Below are positions 47,184-58,627 of a DNA stretch of 64,000 nucleotides, one piece after another. The translations under genes were made by a program, and so were the position numbers. The notes below the pieces were generated by a model, which was not told the origin of the DNA, did not search any database, and saw only the letters and a list, made by a program, of their open reading frames with translations. Position 1 is the stretch's first letter; the number at the start of each line of letters is the position of its first letter. The stretch is from positions 45,851-109,850 of the forward strand of contig JAAZVZ010000008.1 in NCBI GenBank assembly GCA_018623155.1. The letters run 5' to 3'. The DNA is from Glaciecola sp. (lineage in GTDB: Bacteria; Pseudomonadota; Gammaproteobacteria; Enterobacterales; Alteromonadaceae).

Positions 47184-47680
47184 TTCATGTCTTGGCTCTT
47201 TAATGCTAATTTTTCAGCCTTATTTTGCTTTCTTCGCAAGCGAAAAAAATCAGATATCTTTTGGCTTGCTTGTGCTTGTAAAACACCTATTGTTAACTCA
47301 CATTTATGGTTAAAGTCTTTATGTTGCAGTAAATTAAGGATACTCCCTGCACAGCCTGTCTTGGGATCCGTCGTGGCCACAACCACTCGTTTAATGCGAG
47401 CGTGTACAATCGCACCCGCACACATTGCACAAGGCTCAAGTGTCACATACAAGGTTGAATCGACTAAGCGATAGTTATCTAGATTTTTTGCGGCATTTTG
47501 GATGGCTTGAATTTCGGCATGACCACATGGATCATTTTGGCTAATTGATCGATTCCATCCTTCTCCAACCACTTTGCCTTCAGATACCACACACGCGCCT
47601 ACTGGCACCTCACCAATAGACTCTGCATAGTCTGCTAACCTGAGTGCGTGCTGCATAAATTGTTCATCTAATTCGCTCAT
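47180..47680 (-). CDS. tadA: tRNA-specific adenosine deaminase
   Basis: TadA converts A34 to inosine in tRNA-Arg(ACG). The 166-residue cytidine-deaminase-fold protein has the zinc/catalytic HAE motif (His54, Glu56) and PCAMC (Cys84, Cys87). It directly follows the CPA2 antiporter gene, so the two are likely cotranscribed. Its stop codon overlaps that of the basic small protein. Confidence 0.96.
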   Translation of the reverse strand: MSELDEQFMQHALRLADYAESIGEVPVGACVVSEGKVVGEGWNRSISQNDPCGHAEIQAIQNAAKNLDNYRLVDSTLYVTLEPCAMCAGAIVHARIKRVVVATTDPKTGCAGSILNLLQHKDFNHKCELTIGVLQAQASQKISDFFRLRRKQNKAEKLALKSQDMN

Positions 47681-49651
47681 TTAATTCCCATATAATAATT
47701 TGCGTTCTGCGCGCTCAATACGTCTTGGTCGACCTGACAATACCACTATGTCTTCAGGTTCAAGAATATGTGTGATTTCGGGTTGTATCAGTTCGTTTTC
47801 ACCACGACGAATACTATACACATTCACACTGTGACGCTGACAATCGCATTGCTCGATCGTTTTGCCTACCGCCCAAGCGCTAGCACCTAAAGGCACCGCA
47901 TGCAAAAACTGTAATTTATCCTCCTTCTCAAAGTTCACTTCCGTTGTTTCACCGGGGAATACGCCATGCAAATGGTTATATCTATGTTTACGCTCAGCTT
48001 GAACACGTTTGAGGATCCTTGAAATGGGTATACCACAATAATGATATATTTGTGAAACCAACATCAGACTTGCCTCTTGTAGCTCAGGCACGACTTGAGA
48101 CGCCCCTACAGCATATAATTTATCCAAATCGTAATCTCGCTTGGTACGGACAATCACCGGTAGTTTAGGAAAATGCTCACGGATTTTGCTGATACTTTGT
48201 TGTGCTTTATGGGTTTCATCAAAGGTCAGCACGACTGCAGCAGCTTGTTCAATAAAGGCCGCTCTTAAAATACTCATATCTCCGACATCACCAAAAATAA
48301 TATCCTCAGAACCTTGCAAAGCTTCTTGTACTCGTATTGGGTCTATGTCAATCGCAACATACTTAATATTTTCCATCGTAAGCATTTTTGCAGCGGACTG
48401 ACCGACCCGACCAAAACCCAACAGAATAACATGATTTTGAAAGTCTTTATTGCGTACTCTCAAGGGCAGATCTTGATGCGAAAGCGTGTCTTTAACGGTC
48501 AGCTTTTGCGCCCATGCATAACTGTTATTGACCATAAAGGGGGTCAAAGCCATACTCACGACACCAATACTCACAATAATACCGGAAAAATCCGCAGAGA
48601 ATACATTGTAGGTCACAGCCAGTGCTGCCAATATAAAGCTAAACTCACCCATTTGAGACAATTTAAATGCCGCTGACCATGCATCTGTCGAAGGAGTCTT
48701 AAAGATGAAGGTCGAAAATCTAAAGAGTAAAATTTTGGTCGCAAGTAAAACAATCAAACCGATTGCAATCCAATGTGTATTAGGCCAGATCAAAGACCAC
48801 TCTAGACGCATGCCAACGGTGATAAAAAATAATCCCATTAAAATATCGCGAAACGGGCGAATATCCGCTTCGATTTGAAAGCGATATCGACTCTCACTTA
48901 GCATCATCCCTGCTAAAAATGCGCCCAGTGCAAGTGACAGCCCCATTCCGTAGGTTAAGCCTGCAGCGCCCAACGCTACAATAATGGTCGTTAATACAAA
49001 TAATTCATCGGTACGCGTACTGGCGACTTCTCGAAAAATAATCGGAAGAACTAGGCGACCAAACCACAACAAACCAGCTATTACCAAAATGCCTTTGCCC
49101 AGTGATAGGAGAATCGTTTGAATAATCGATACATCACCACTTTCACCAAGTAAGGGGATAATGATCAAAAAAGGCACAACCGCAAGATCTTGGAACAACA
49201 ACACAGCAACAGCGATCTGCGATCGAGGCGTATTAAGGATTTTCATTTCGCTGGTCTGTTTAATTACAATGGCAGTGGAAGACAATCCAACCATGCCACC
49301 TAAGACAATTGAGGCCGTAACAGATAACCCAAACATATTCCCGATGAACGCTACAACAGTTGTTGTGATTGTCATTTGTGCCAAGCCAACACCAAATACT
49401 AGATTACGCATGGCAATCAGTTTGGGTAAGGAAAACTCCAAGCCAAGTGAAAACAATAAAAACACAATACCGACCTCTGCAAATATATGCATTTGAGCAC
49501 TGTGTGGAAAAAAGTTTAACAGTGATGGTCCAGCAATAAAGCCCGCAACTAAATAAGCTAATATTGGTGGGAGTTGAATGCGTTTAAACCCCCACACGCA
49601 GAGCGCGGCAAGAATCATGATGACTAACACAAAAATCAACTCACTTGGCAT
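47681..49651 (-). CDS. CPA2-family monovalent cation/proton antiporter with TrkA domains
   Basis: The 656-residue protein has an N-terminal antiporter domain with about 12-13 helices (to about 385, including GGMVGLSSTAIVIKQ), a TrkA-N/RCK NAD-binding domain (HVILLGFGRVGQSAAKML) and a C-terminal TrkA-C domain (about 575-655). It belongs to the KefB/KefC/YbaL group that effluxes K+ or Na+ under electrophile or pH stress. Without a KefF/KefG partner nearby the ion and regulation are uncertain. Confidence 0.88.
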   Translation of the reverse strand: MPSELIFVLVIMILAALCVWGFKRIQLPPILAYLVAGFIAGPSLLNFFPHSAQMHIFAEVGIVFLLFSLGLEFSLPKLIAMRNLVFGVGLAQMTITTTVVAFIGNMFGLSVTASIVLGGMVGLSSTAIVIKQTSEMKILNTPRSQIAVAVLLFQDLAVVPFLIIIPLLGESGDVSIIQTILLSLGKGILVIAGLLWFGRLVLPIIFREVASTRTDELFVLTTIIVALGAAGLTYGMGLSLALGAFLAGMMLSESRYRFQIEADIRPFRDILMGLFFITVGMRLEWSLIWPNTHWIAIGLIVLLATKILLFRFSTFIFKTPSTDAWSAAFKLSQMGEFSFILAALAVTYNVFSADFSGIIVSIGVVSMALTPFMVNNSYAWAQKLTVKDTLSHQDLPLRVRNKDFQNHVILLGFGRVGQSAAKMLTMENIKYVAIDIDPIRVQEALQGSEDIIFGDVGDMSILRAAFIEQAAAVVLTFDETHKAQQSISKIREHFPKLPVIVRTKRDYDLDKLYAVGASQVVPELQEASLMLVSQIYHYCGIPISRILKRVQAERKHRYNHLHGVFPGETTEVNFEKEDKLQFLHAVPLGASAWAVGKTIEQCDCQRHSVNVYSIRRGENELIQPEITHILEPEDIVVLSGRPRRIERAERKLLYGN

Positions 49652-49663
49652 AGGCTTCCTTAT

Positions 49664-50995
49664 TTAAGCAAAAGTGACTCTCATACTATGAGTGTTTTGA
49701 TCGGACAAAACAAGAACCATTCCTGGGCAAATCGCCGCAATATGAGTATTTTTATACTCGACTAGATAACACGGTTGGCGTAACCATGGTGGGACATTGT
49801 TGGATTGGAACCATTGCTTTAAAGGCTTTGTGCATGTTGCGAAGCATGGTTTGACCCGATGTGAAAGCGCCACTTGCTCACATTTGATCTCTGTAAAATG
49901 TTCAGCATCAATGTATTCTGGCAACGGGACAATCACATTATCTTTAATAATATGTATGATACCACCATTTATATCAGATGGTTCAGGTTGCCACTCAAGG
50001 TCCACTTTCACTGTACTTGGGTCTTGCAGTTTAGAAAATTGATCTATTGGCGCAATATACAATTTGGCTTGATAACGTCGAAGAATAAATCCGTCGAGCA
50101 ACATCTTGCCCTGAGCATCTTGTCGTGAATGACATAGTTTCATCAATTCAGACAATTGCGAACGGCTCAAATTCAGCTGGAAGTGACTTAAACAATAATA
50201 GCGAATGACTTGAGCTTGCCACGCTTCAGAAAACCCCGCTAAAAACTCTAAATTAAGGGAATTATCAACCTCTAAGCACTCACCAAGCCGTTCTTCACAC
50301 ACTTGGTTTAATAGAGTATTTTCATCACGCAAAGTATCCACTGTGTGTGCAATACGTGATTCTATGTCCGGCCAGTGGTCTTGTAGAGGGGGGATAATTT
50401 GGTGTCGAATAATATTGCGTTCATGCGCTAACGTTGCATTACTAGGATCCTCAACCCACTGAAGTTGGTGAGTTTCTGCGTAATGAAGGATCGCATTTTT
50501 GGATACATTTAAAAGCGGTCTGTAAGCCGTCCATGTTTTGTTATGAAACTCCATCTTGCGTTTCAAGCGCAAGCTTGTCAAACCATTCAAGCCACTGCCC
50601 CGTTTGAGTTGCAATAAAAATGTTTCGACTAAATCACTTTGATGATGAGCAAAACATACGATGCTATCAGATTCAATCGCAGCATTAATTGCTTCATATC
50701 TTGCATCCCGGGCTTTGGCTTCAAGATTGTTTTTCCCATTAATGAATACTGACCGAGTGATTATATCAACGCCTAAACTAGAACAGAACGCTTCACAAAA
50801 CGTCTGCCAATGATCTGCATCAGGATGTAATTGGTGATTGATGTGTATCGCTGTAAAAGGGATCTTTGCGCAGTGTAAAAGATGGGCAAGGGCAATGGAA
50901 TCTATGCCACCACTCAAGGCGACATAAACTGTGCGTGATGATAACCACGCACAGTCTGAGAGTGTGGAATAAATATCTGAGTTAACAGTAGCCAA
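49664..50995 (-). CDS. tilS: tRNA(Ile)-lysidine synthase
   Basis: TilS modifies C34 of the CAU-anticodon tRNA-Ile to lysidine. The protein has the PP-loop SGGIDS (28-33 with this start), [13 protein letters not shown], the [21 protein letters not shown] segment and the TilS C-terminal domains. The frame is open to 51124, but that runs 140 nt into accA. A TTG at 50995 gives a family-like N-terminus of 443 residues and a 14-nt overlap with accA; no ATG or GTG fits better, so the start is uncertain. Confidence 0.92.
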   Translation of the reverse strand: MATVNSDIYSTLSDCAWLSSRTVYVALSGGIDSIALAHLLHCAKIPFTAIHINHQLHPDADHWQTFCEAFCSSLGVDIITRSVFINGKNNLEAKARDARYEAINAAIESDSIVCFAHHQSDLVETFLLQLKRGSGLNGLTSLRLKRKMEFHNKTWTAYRPLLNVSKNAILHYAETHQLQWVEDPSNATLAHERNIIRHQIIPPLQDHWPDIESRIAHTVDTLRDENTLLNQVCEERLGECLEVDNSLNLEFLAGFSEAWQAQVIRYYCLSHFQLNLSRSQLSELMKLCHSRQDAQGKMLLDGFILRRYQAKLYIAPIDQFSKLQDPSTVKVDLEWQPEPSDINGGIIHIIKDNVIVPLPEYIDAEHFTEIKCEQVALSHRVKPCFATCTKPLKQWFQSNNVPPWLRQPCYLVEYKNTHIAAICPGMVLVLSDQNTHSMRVTFA

Positions 50996-51938
50996 ATGAC
51001 AGTAAACGCTCGTATCGCTGTGCTTTGAGCTCTTCAAGCGAAAGCGCTTGTAACTCTGTAAGTTGAGATTTAATGGTTGCTTTAAAATTGGCAGCCATCT
51101 CCTGATGATTTCGGTGCGCGCCACCTAGAGGTTCATTAATAATATTATTAATCAAACCCAACTCTTTGATCTGCGGCGCACTGACGCCCATTGCTTCTGC
51201 AGCAAGTGGGGCTTTATCGGCACTTTTCCACAGAATGGACGCACAGCCCTCTGGAGAAATAACTGAGTAAGTGGAGTACTGTAACATGTTGACACGGTCG
51301 CCAACCCCAATAGCCAATGCGCCACCCGAGCCACCTTCACCAATAACTGTACAAATAACGGGGACATCTAACTCGGCCATTTCTTTGAGGTTGCGAGCGA
51401 TGGCTTCGGATTGACCTCGCTCTTCAGCGCCGACACCAGGATACGCTCCAGGGGTGTCAATCAATGTAATAATGGGTAATTTAAAACGCTCAGCCATGTG
51501 CATCAAGCGCAGTGCTTTGCGGTAACCTTCGGGCTTAGGCATGCCAAAGTTACGTTTGATTTTTTCATGAGTGTCACGGCCTTTTTGATGGCCAATAATC
51601 ATCACAGCCTGATCATCAAGCATCGCTAAGCCACCCACAATAGCTTTGTCGTCTGCATACGCACGGTCACCTGCTAGCTCATCAAACTCCGTGAATACAT
51701 GCTTGATATAATCTTCGGTGTAAGGGCGCAAAGGGTGGCGAGCAAGTTGTGAAACCTGCCATGCACCAAGATTTGAGAAAATCTTTTGCGTTAAATTTGC
51801 GCTTTTTTCTTTTAATTTGGTGATCTCGTCTTCGATCCCAACATCCAACTGGCCCGTTTGATTAACGAGACGTAATTCTTCAATTTTGGCTTCTAATTCA
51901 GCAATGGGTTGCTCAAAATCCAAAAAATGTAAACTCAT
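50982..51938 (-). CDS. accA: Acetyl-CoA carboxylase, carboxyltransferase subunit alpha
   Basis: AccA, with AccD, transfers carboxyl from biotin to acetyl-CoA to give malonyl-CoA. The 318-residue protein begins with the helical [19 protein letters not shown] segment and contains [19 protein letters not shown] and [15 protein letters not shown], typical of the crotonase-fold carboxyltransferase. It follows dnaE by 27 nt, the usual order. Confidence 0.97.
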   Translation of the reverse strand: MSLHFLDFEQPIAELEAKIEELRLVNQTGQLDVGIEDEITKLKEKSANLTQKIFSNLGAWQVSQLARHPLRPYTEDYIKHVFTEFDELAGDRAYADDKAIVGGLAMLDDQAVMIIGHQKGRDTHEKIKRNFGMPKPEGYRKALRLMHMAERFKLPIITLIDTPGAYPGVGAEERGQSEAIARNLKEMAELDVPVICTVIGEGGSGGALAIGVGDRVNMLQYSTYSVISPEGCASILWKSADKAPLAAEAMGVSAPQIKELGLINNIINEPLGGAHRNHQEMAANFKATIKSQLTELQALSLEELKAQRYERLLSFGYC

Positions 51939-51965
51939 GTTGTAAAACCTTTTGTAGTGAGTTTT

Positions 51966-54900
51966 TTAAAACTGTAAACGTACCGCGTCGGTACCTAATA
52001 ATTCTTTCAAATCATGAATCAGTTGATCACTTGGCGAGACATACCATTGGCTGTCTGTACGCAGACCAACATTAAATCCAGAATGCTCGATATACATATC
52101 AACTGGACATGTACCGCCAATCGCTTGACTCAAAATATGTTTAATTTTATGAACGATATCCTCATCCACAGGCGCAATAAGTGTTAACTGTAATGATTTA
52201 ACATAGTGCTCTCGTGCATCGACAATATCCAAAATGCTTCTGATGGTCATTGTATTACCACCACTGTATTCATCAAAGCTGACCTGTCCTTGTACATATA
52301 AGACACGATCGGTCTGCAACATCTCTTCATATTGCTCAAACGTATCTGGGAAGAGTCTAGCTTCAACACGGCCTGAGCGATCATCAAGCGTCACAATACC
52401 CCAACGACGTCCTTTTTTGTTCGTCATAACACGCACACCAATCACTAAACCGGCAATACTGGCACTGCCTTCTTTACCTGTTGGCTTTAAATCTGAAATT
52501 TTGCAGGAAGTGTATGAAGGCATCTCAGCAAGATATTGATTGATTGGGTGACCAGTCAAATATAAACCTAACGTATCTTTTTCGCCGGCTAACCAGACTT
52601 TTTCAGACCATTGAGGAACTTGTGCAAAACTTTGATGTGAATCTTCTTCATCGTCATTTAATAAGCCAAACATATCTGTTTGACCAAAACTTTCAGCTCG
52701 TGCGTGCTGATTTGCCGCTTCCAAGGCGTCTGCAAGACTTGCCATGATAGCCGCACGATGTGGCCCAAGATTGTCAAAAGCGCCAGCTAAAACGAGCTTT
52801 TCCAATACGCGTTTATTGAGTTTTTTGGTATCGACTTTACTGCAAAAATCAAATAAATCCTTAAATTGGCCTTGGCTCTCACGCGCAGCAATGATCGCTT
52901 CAATGGGTCCTTCACCTACGCCTTTAATTGCCCCAATGCCGTAGACGATTTGATTGTCTTGATTAACCGTAAACTTGTACTGTCCAGTGTTCAAATCTGG
53001 CGGTAAAATTGTGATACCCATATTCTGGCATTCATCAACAAGCGTCACTATTTTATCAGTATTGTCCATATCTGCTGACATCACTGCGGCCATAAAATAG
53101 GCAGGGTAATGAGTTTTAAGCCAAAGTGTTTGATAAGACACAAGCGCATAAGCGGCAGAATGCGATTTGTTAAATCCATACCCAGCAAACTTTTCTACTA
53201 AGTCAAAAATCTTCATCGCTAAATCAGGATCAATATTATTGTCTTTGGCACCCGCAGCAAAAACTGAACGCTGCTTTTCCATTTCTTCGGGTTTTTTCTT
53301 ACCCATCGCACGTCGTAACAAATCCGCACCACCCAATGAATACCCAGCCATCTCCTGGGCAATCTGCATCACCTGCTCTTGATAGAGAATGATGCCGTAT
53401 GTGGGTTCAAGAATCTCTTTGAGACAGTCATGCTGATATTCTGCATCCGGATAAGAAATATCTTCACGACCGTGTTTGCGGTCAATAAAATTATCAACCA
53501 TGCCGGATTGCAATGGGCCCGGGCGAAACAGTGCGACTAACGCAATGATGTCTTCGAAACAGTCAGGTTGAAGGCGATTAATGAGATCTTTCATACCTCG
53601 GGATTCAAGTTGAAACACCGCAGTGGTTTGTGCAGCTTGCAGTAAGTCAAAGCTTGGCTTGTCTTCCAGTGGTATCTGAGTAATGTCAACCTCTTCACCT
53701 GTACCAAGTTTGATCATATCGATGGCCCACTGAATAATGGTCAGTGTGCGCAAGCCTAAGAAATCAAACTTCACCAGGCCTGCAGTTTCAACGTCATTTT
53801 TATCAAACTGTGTAACTGGATTTCGACCTTCATCGTCACAGTATAAAGCAGCAAAATCAGTAATTTGAGTTGGGGCAATAACCACGCCGCCAGCATGCTT
53901 ACCCGCATTACGAGTCACCCCTTCTAGGATCCGCGCCATCTGAATCAGTTCTTTGACATCGGCGTCATTGCGTTCTAATTCCACTAAGCGTGGTTCAACG
54001 TCGAATGCCTTCGCCAAAGTCATACCAGGATCGCCTGGAATCAGCTTCGATATGCGATCAACGAATCCGTACGGATGACCGAGTACCCGCCCAACGTCTC
54101 TTACCACCGCTTTAGCAGCCATGGTACCAAATGTAATAATTTGTGATACAGCATCCCGCCCGTAAAGTTCTGCAACGTGATCGATGACCTCATCGCGTCT
54201 ATCCATACAAAAATCGATATCAAAATCGGGCATGGATACCCTTTCAGGATTTAAGAAACGCTCAAAAAGTAAATCAAATTCAAGTGGATCTAGATCGGTG
54301 ATATCGAGTGCATAAGCTACCAAAGAACCTGCACCAGAACCTCGCCCAGGTCCAACAGGTATACCATTGTCTTTAGACCACTGAATAAATTCCATTACAA
54401 TCAAGAAGTAACCAGGGAAACCCATTTGGTTGATTACCTCAAGCTCAATATGCAAGCGCTCATCATATTCCGGGCGGCGTTCTGCACGGATAGCTTCATC
54501 AGGAAATATCTTGAGTAAGCGACGTTCCAAACCCTCTTGCGAGACCTTGACTAGATACTCTTCAATAGTCAAATCACCAGTTGGAAAGTTTGGTAAAAAA
54601 TAAGTACCAAGTTGGACCGTAACGTTACAACGTTTGGCAATTTCTAAAGTATTGGTGATGGCCTCTGGAATATCGCTGAATAACTCAACCATTTCGCTAG
54701 CACTTCGAAAATACTGCTTAGGAGAGTATTTTTTGGGACGTCGATTATCTTCTAACGTGTAACCATCGTGAATACATACCCGGATTTCATGGGCATCAAA
54801 GTCTTTTTCTTCCAAAAAAACCACTTCATTAGTGGCCACAACAGGTAATTCTTGCTCACTTGCCCAATCTACTGCTGCTTGGATGTATTGTGCTTCATTG

Positions 54901-55424
54901 CCACGTTCAGTTCGTTGTAACTCGATATAGTAGCGATTCTCAAAATGCGCTGTATAAAATTCAGTAATCCGCGCGGCTTTATCTTGGTTATTTTTTAATA
55001 ATGCCCGCCCTAAATCACCTTCCATTGCGCCGGATAATACTAATACGCCCTCTTGGTGCTCAACTAACCACTCACTGTTGATCACTGGACGGCCTTGAAT
55101 ATGACCTTGTTGATAAGCCTTAGACACTAATATAGTAATATTCTTATAGCCTTCGTTATTCATCGCATATAGAGTTAAACGACAAATATCGTCTGGCCAC
55201 AAATGACTTTGTACCCAAACATCGACACCAATAATGGGCTTGAGCCCCATATCGTGTGCCCCAGAATAAAACTTAACCAAACCACAGAAGTTCATTTGGT
55301 CTGTCACGGCGATCGCTGGCATGTTTTGTTGCAAACAGGCAGCTAGGATTGGTTTGACTTTAGCCAAACCATCCATCATCGAAAAATCACTGTGAACACG
55401 CAGGTGAACGAAACTTGGTTCCAT
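51966..55424 (-). CDS. dnaE: DNA polymerase III, alpha subunit
   Basis: The 1152-residue replicative polymerase has an N-terminal PHP domain ([17 protein letters not shown]), the catalytic palm with the aspartates in [13 protein letters not shown] near residue 400, fingers and helix-hairpin-helix region, and a C-terminal OB fold (about 990-1070). The length fits proteobacterial DnaE (E. coli 1160) rather than DnaE2. Confidence 0.98.
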   Translation of the reverse strand: MEPSFVHLRVHSDFSMMDGLAKVKPILAACLQQNMPAIAVTDQMNFCGLVKFYSGAHDMGLKPIIGVDVWVQSHLWPDDICRLTLYAMNNEGYKNITILVSKAYQQGHIQGRPVINSEWLVEHQEGVLVLSGAMEGDLGRALLKNNQDKAARITEFYTAHFENRYYIELQRTERGNEAQYIQAAVDWASEQELPVVATNEVVFLEEKDFDAHEIRVCIHDGYTLEDNRRPKKYSPKQYFRSASEMVELFSDIPEAITNTLEIAKRCNVTVQLGTYFLPNFPTGDLTIEEYLVKVSQEGLERRLLKIFPDEAIRAERRPEYDERLHIELEVINQMGFPGYFLIVMEFIQWSKDNGIPVGPGRGSGAGSLVAYALDITDLDPLEFDLLFERFLNPERVSMPDFDIDFCMDRRDEVIDHVAELYGRDAVSQIITFGTMAAKAVVRDVGRVLGHPYGFVDRISKLIPGDPGMTLAKAFDVEPRLVELERNDADVKELIQMARILEGVTRNAGKHAGGVVIAPTQITDFAALYCDDEGRNPVTQFDKNDVETAGLVKFDFLGLRTLTIIQWAIDMIKLGTGEEVDITQIPLEDKPSFDLLQAAQTTAVFQLESRGMKDLINRLQPDCFEDIIALVALFRPGPLQSGMVDNFIDRKHGREDISYPDAEYQHDCLKEILEPTYGIILYQEQVMQIAQEMAGYSLGGADLLRRAMGKKKPEEMEKQRSVFAAGAKDNNIDPDLAMKIFDLVEKFAGYGFNKSHSAAYALVSYQTLWLKTHYPAYFMAAVMSADMDNTDKIVTLVDECQNMGITILPPDLNTGQYKFTVNQDNQIVYGIGAIKGVGEGPIEAIIAARESQGQFKDLFDFCSKVDTKKLNKRVLEKLVLAGAFDNLGPHRAAIMASLADALEAANQHARAESFGQTDMFGLLNDDEEDSHQSFAQVPQWSEKVWLAGEKDTLGLYLTGHPINQYLAEMPSYTSCKISDLKPTGKEGSASIAGLVIGVRVMTNKKGRRWGIVTLDDRSGRVEARLFPDTFEQYEEMLQTDRVLYVQGQVSFDEYSGGNTMTIRSILDIVDAREHYVKSLQLTLIAPVDEDIVHKIKHILSQAIGGTCPVDMYIEHSGFNVGLRTDSQWYVSPSDQLIHDLKELLGTDAVRLQF

Positions 55425-55481
55425 TAATTTTCTGAGCTAAAAATAAGATGAGTTAAGTGTATCAAACTTTGCGTCAGACAC

Positions 55482-56057
55482 TTAAACATTTGTGCGATTA
55501 GCCAAAATTTGAGCAACCGGTTTAAAGGACAATCGATATTCATTTAATATGGGCAATTGCTCTAAGGCACTCATGTGTGCTTTTGTGGGATACCCTTTAT
55601 GCTGAGCAAAACCATACTCAGGATACTGCTTATCCAATAACGCCATATCATGATCGCGTGTGACTTTTGCTATGATCGAAGCTGCACCAATGCATGCGAC
55701 TTTTCCATCGCCTTTTACTATAGCTTCAGCGCGATATTGCCAGGGTGGTATACGATTTCCATCAACTTGCACAAAATCAGGTGTAATAGACAACGCATCA
55801 ACAGCACGGGTCATCGCAAGCATAGTTGCATGCAAAATATTAAATTCATCAATTTCTTCTGGAGTGGCTCGACCGACCGCCCACGCGAGCGCTTTGGCTT
55901 TGATTTCAGGAAATAATGCTAGGCGTTTTTTTTCACTGATGGCTTTTGAATCACCTAAGCCCTCAATGGGGTTATTGGGATCTAAAATGACAGCGGCGGT
56001 CACTACATCGCCGACCAGTGGTCCGCGCCCGACTTCATCCACACCAGCTATTAACAT
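55482..56057 (-). CDS. rnhB: Ribonuclease HII
   Basis: RnhB cuts RNA in RNA-DNA hybrids and at single ribonucleotides. The 191-residue protein begins with the [14 protein letters not shown] motif bearing the catalytic Asp7-Glu8, and has the later acidic residues in FVQVDGNR and the KVTRDHDM segment. It overlaps lpxB by seven bases. Confidence 0.97.
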   Translation of the reverse strand: MLIAGVDEVGRGPLVGDVVTAAVILDPNNPIEGLGDSKAISEKKRLALFPEIKAKALAWAVGRATPEEIDEFNILHATMLAMTRAVDALSITPDFVQVDGNRIPPWQYRAEAIVKGDGKVACIGAASIIAKVTRDHDMALLDKQYPEYGFAQHKGYPTKAHMSALEQLPILNEYRLSFKPVAQILANRTNV

Positions 56058-57265
56058 GATCGGTCCAACATCTGGAAAACGACTTTAGCCGCTTGGTGAC
56101 TGGCATTTTGCTGGAGGCAGCGATGCAGTTCAAGAAAGGCCTGTTGTTGATGATGTAATGTCTGTTCTGATACCTCAGTCATAGTTGAGCCTTTAACTTG
56201 AATTGTTTGGTCAACCGGAGCATGCTTTTGGGACAATACAGCATCAATGTATCTCGCCATGCGTTGAGGCTCTACATCGTCTTGTAAAAGCTCAGGAAAC
56301 AATGCTTCTTCAGCCAGAATATTGGGTAATGAAAAATACTTAGGCTTGTAAAGTCTACGCATCATCCAATACGTCAATCCGGACATCTTGTATGCCGATA
56401 ACATCGGACGCTTACAAAGCATTGCTTCGAGCGTGGCCGTACCCGAAGTCAATAAAACAAAATCAGAGGCAATCATGACCGTACGGGCATCTTCTCGAGT
56501 AATATTAATATTGTCTCGGTAGGATTCGCCCGCAATCATCTTTTGAATTTGAGCATAACGGGCATCATTGACGGCAGGGATCAATGCGTGAAGATTTGGG
56601 TGTTGTTTTTTTAATTCAGTGAAAGTTGCCAAAAAGCTCGGCAACATACTTTCGATTTCACCCTTTCTTGACCCCGGCAATAAGGCTAATAATGGTTCTT
56701 TAGTAGATAGTCCTAACGCTTCTCTTGCTTGAACTTGCGAGGGTGACAGTGCTATTTCGTCTGCCATAGGATGGCCTACGAATGTATAGGGATGCTGGTA
56801 TTTTTGATAAACCGCAGCTTCAAAAGGGAATAATCCCAATACATGATGGGTACTAGCAATGATCTTGTGAATCCGTTTTTCACGCCATGCCCATATCGTT
56901 GGAGAAACATAGTGAAGAGTTTGGATCTGGTTAGATTTGGCAAATTTCGCCACGGGAAGATTAAAGTCAGGCGCATCTACACCAATATATAAATCAGGGG
57001 CAAAATCTAAGATTTTCTGTTTCAGCTCTTTGCGAATAGATAATAACCTTGGTAGGTGTTTAATGACCTCGACCAGTCCCATGACCGATAGTTCATCCAT
57101 ATTAAACCAAGACTGTAGACCTTGTGCTTGACACAAAGGGCCTCCAATGCCACAAATCTGTATATTCGGATCTTGTTGTTTGATTTGTTCTAATAATCGT
57201 GAAGCAAGCATGTCACCTGAGGGTTCTGCGCAGACAAGGACAATTTTGCGCGATGGTCTAGACAT
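56051..57265 (-). CDS. lpxB: Lipid-A-disaccharide synthase
   Basis: LpxB joins lipid X with UDP-2,3-diacylglucosamine at the inner membrane. The 404-residue GT19 glycosyltransferase has [29 protein letters not shown] and [14 protein letters not shown] 57265 lies 13 nt after the lpxA stop; a GTG at 57295 would overlap lpxA and adds ten residues. About 20 residues longer than E. coli LpxB. Confidence 0.96.
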   Translation of the reverse strand: MSRPSRKIVLVCAEPSGDMLASRLLEQIKQQDPNIQICGIGGPLCQAQGLQSWFNMDELSVMGLVEVIKHLPRLLSIRKELKQKILDFAPDLYIGVDAPDFNLPVAKFAKSNQIQTLHYVSPTIWAWREKRIHKIIASTHHVLGLFPFEAAVYQKYQHPYTFVGHPMADEIALSPSQVQAREALGLSTKEPLLALLPGSRKGEIESMLPSFLATFTELKKQHPNLHALIPAVNDARYAQIQKMIAGESYRDNINITREDARTVMIASDFVLLTSGTATLEAMLCKRPMLSAYKMSGLTYWMMRRLYKPKYFSLPNILAEEALFPELLQDDVEPQRMARYIDAVLSQKHAPVDQTIQVKGSTMTEVSEQTLHHQQQAFLELHRCLQQNASHQAAKVVFQMLDRSC

Positions 57266-57278
57266 ACTCAGTTTGAGC

Positions 57279-58049
57279 CTAGCGAATGATGCCACGATTA
57301 GGTTGGCTCAAAAATGTCACCATGATATCTAATTCAGGTGTCGTCTGTGCCAACTCACGTATTGCTTCGTGTGCTTCTGCCACGGTTTTGTTCTGACGAT
57401 AAAGGGCTTTATATGCACGTTTAATGTTTAAAATCGCATCACTGGAAAAGCCTCGACGTTTCAGTCCTTCGGCGTTAATACTTTGTGGTATGTGCTTTAA
57501 ACCGTTTACCATCACATATGGAGGAACATCTCGCAATATCACAGAGCCGCCGCCAGTGAAAGCATGCGAACCAATATGACAAAACTGATGAACTGCCGTC
57601 ATACCACCCAATATCACAAAATCACCAATGTGGACATGTCCAGCGACCGTTGCATTATTAGCAAAGATATTATTATCGCCTACCATGCAATCATGCGCGA
57701 TGTGTGTATTAACCATCAACAGGTTATTTGAACCGATTTGTGTTAATCCGTTGTCTTGAACAGTACCGCGATGAACAGTACAAGACTCACGAAACACGTT
57801 GTTATCACCTATGATCAGGCGAGTTTTTTCTTCTGCGTACTTTTTGTCTTGGCAATCTTCGCCAATCGAACAAAATTGAAAGAAAGTGTTGTTGTTACCG
57901 ATCACGGTATCGCGCTTGATCACCACATGTGAAGTTAACTCACAGTTATCACCCAGCACGACATTTTCACCAACATAACAAAAGGGCCCAATCGAAACAT
58001 TGTTGCCAATTTGGGCACTTTCTTCAATAATCGCAGTAGAATGGATCAC
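57279..58049 (-). CDS. lpxA: UDP-N-acetylglucosamine acyltransferase
   Basis: LpxA starts lipid A synthesis by 3-O-acylation of UDP-GlcNAc. The 256-residue protein is a left-handed beta-helix built from hexapeptide repeats, beginning MIHSTAIIEESAQIGNNVSIGPF, with catalytic His in GGMTAVHQFCHIG. It follows fabZ by 4 nt. Confidence 0.97.
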   Translation of the reverse strand: MIHSTAIIEESAQIGNNVSIGPFCYVGENVVLGDNCELTSHVVIKRDTVIGNNNTFFQFCSIGEDCQDKKYAEEKTRLIIGDNNVFRESCTVHRGTVQDNGLTQIGSNNLLMVNTHIAHDCMVGDNNIFANNATVAGHVHIGDFVILGGMTAVHQFCHIGSHAFTGGGSVILRDVPPYVMVNGLKHIPQSINAEGLKRRGFSSDAILNIKRAYKALYRQNKTVAEAHEAIRELAQTTPELDIMVTFLSQPNRGIIR

Positions 58050-58053
58050 GTTT

Positions 58054-58500
58054 TTATAATTCTCTCATCGCACACATAAATTCTGAACTGCACACTAATT
58101 CTCCATCAACAGTGGCAGAACCCATGAACTTCCATATCCCACGACGCTCTTTAATCAGTTCGACTGATAACTCTAACTTGTCACCAGGGACGACTGGGCG
58201 CTTAAAGCGAGCATTATCAATACCTGCAAATAAGTATAGCTTACTCGTATCCGCTTCGCTTTTGAACCCTAAAATTCCTGCAGCCTGTGCCAATGCTTCC
58301 AAAATTAACACACCTGGAAAAATAGGTTGTCCTGGAAAGTGGCCGGTAAAACAAGGCTCATTAAATGTAATATTTTTATAAGCTTTAATTGATTGCCCAA
58401 GGGTATACTCTGTTACTCTATCCACTAACAAAAATGGATATCTGTGTGGTAACAAATCCATAATTTCACGAATTTCAATCGTGTTTAACTCATTTGACAA
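58054..58500 (-). CDS. fabZ: (3R)-hydroxyacyl-ACP dehydratase FabZ
   Basis: This 148-residue hot-dog enzyme dehydrates 3-hydroxyacyl-ACP in fatty acid synthesis, competing with LpxA for 3-hydroxyacyl-ACP. It has the catalytic His in [13 protein letters not shown] and the Glu in [12 protein letters not shown]. In most relatives it directly follows lpxD; here the upstream neighbour is skp. Confidence 0.97.
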   Translation of the reverse strand: MSNELNTIEIREIMDLLPHRYPFLLVDRVTEYTLGQSIKAYKNITFNEPCFTGHFPGQPIFPGVLILEALAQAAGILGFKSEADTSKLYLFAGIDNARFKRPVVPGDKLELSVELIKERRGIWKFMGSATVDGELVCSSEFMCAMREL

Positions 58501-58627
58501 AATCGTACTCCATAGAGATTACTGCAAATGCGGGCAAAGATACCTGTAAAAGCGCCAAAAACAAATCAGACCAAGCAGATTATTTCCATATTTGGACTGC
58601 TTGGCCTGTATATCTTACCGTAATTGA
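58501..58627. other. skp-fabZ intergenic region lacking lpxD, with hairpin
   Basis: lpxD normally occupies this place. The 127 nt contain no remnant of it that I can see. An 8-bp inverted repeat, CCAAGCAG (58571-58578) and CTGCTTGG (58597-58604), forms a hairpin just after the skp stop. It may be a partial terminator separating skp from fabZ. Confidence 0.6.

Noticed and set aside
55660..56088. 142-codon open frame on the forward strand
   Set aside because: It is antisense to rnhB and the lpxB end, both clearly real; the composition is that of a mirrored coding frame.
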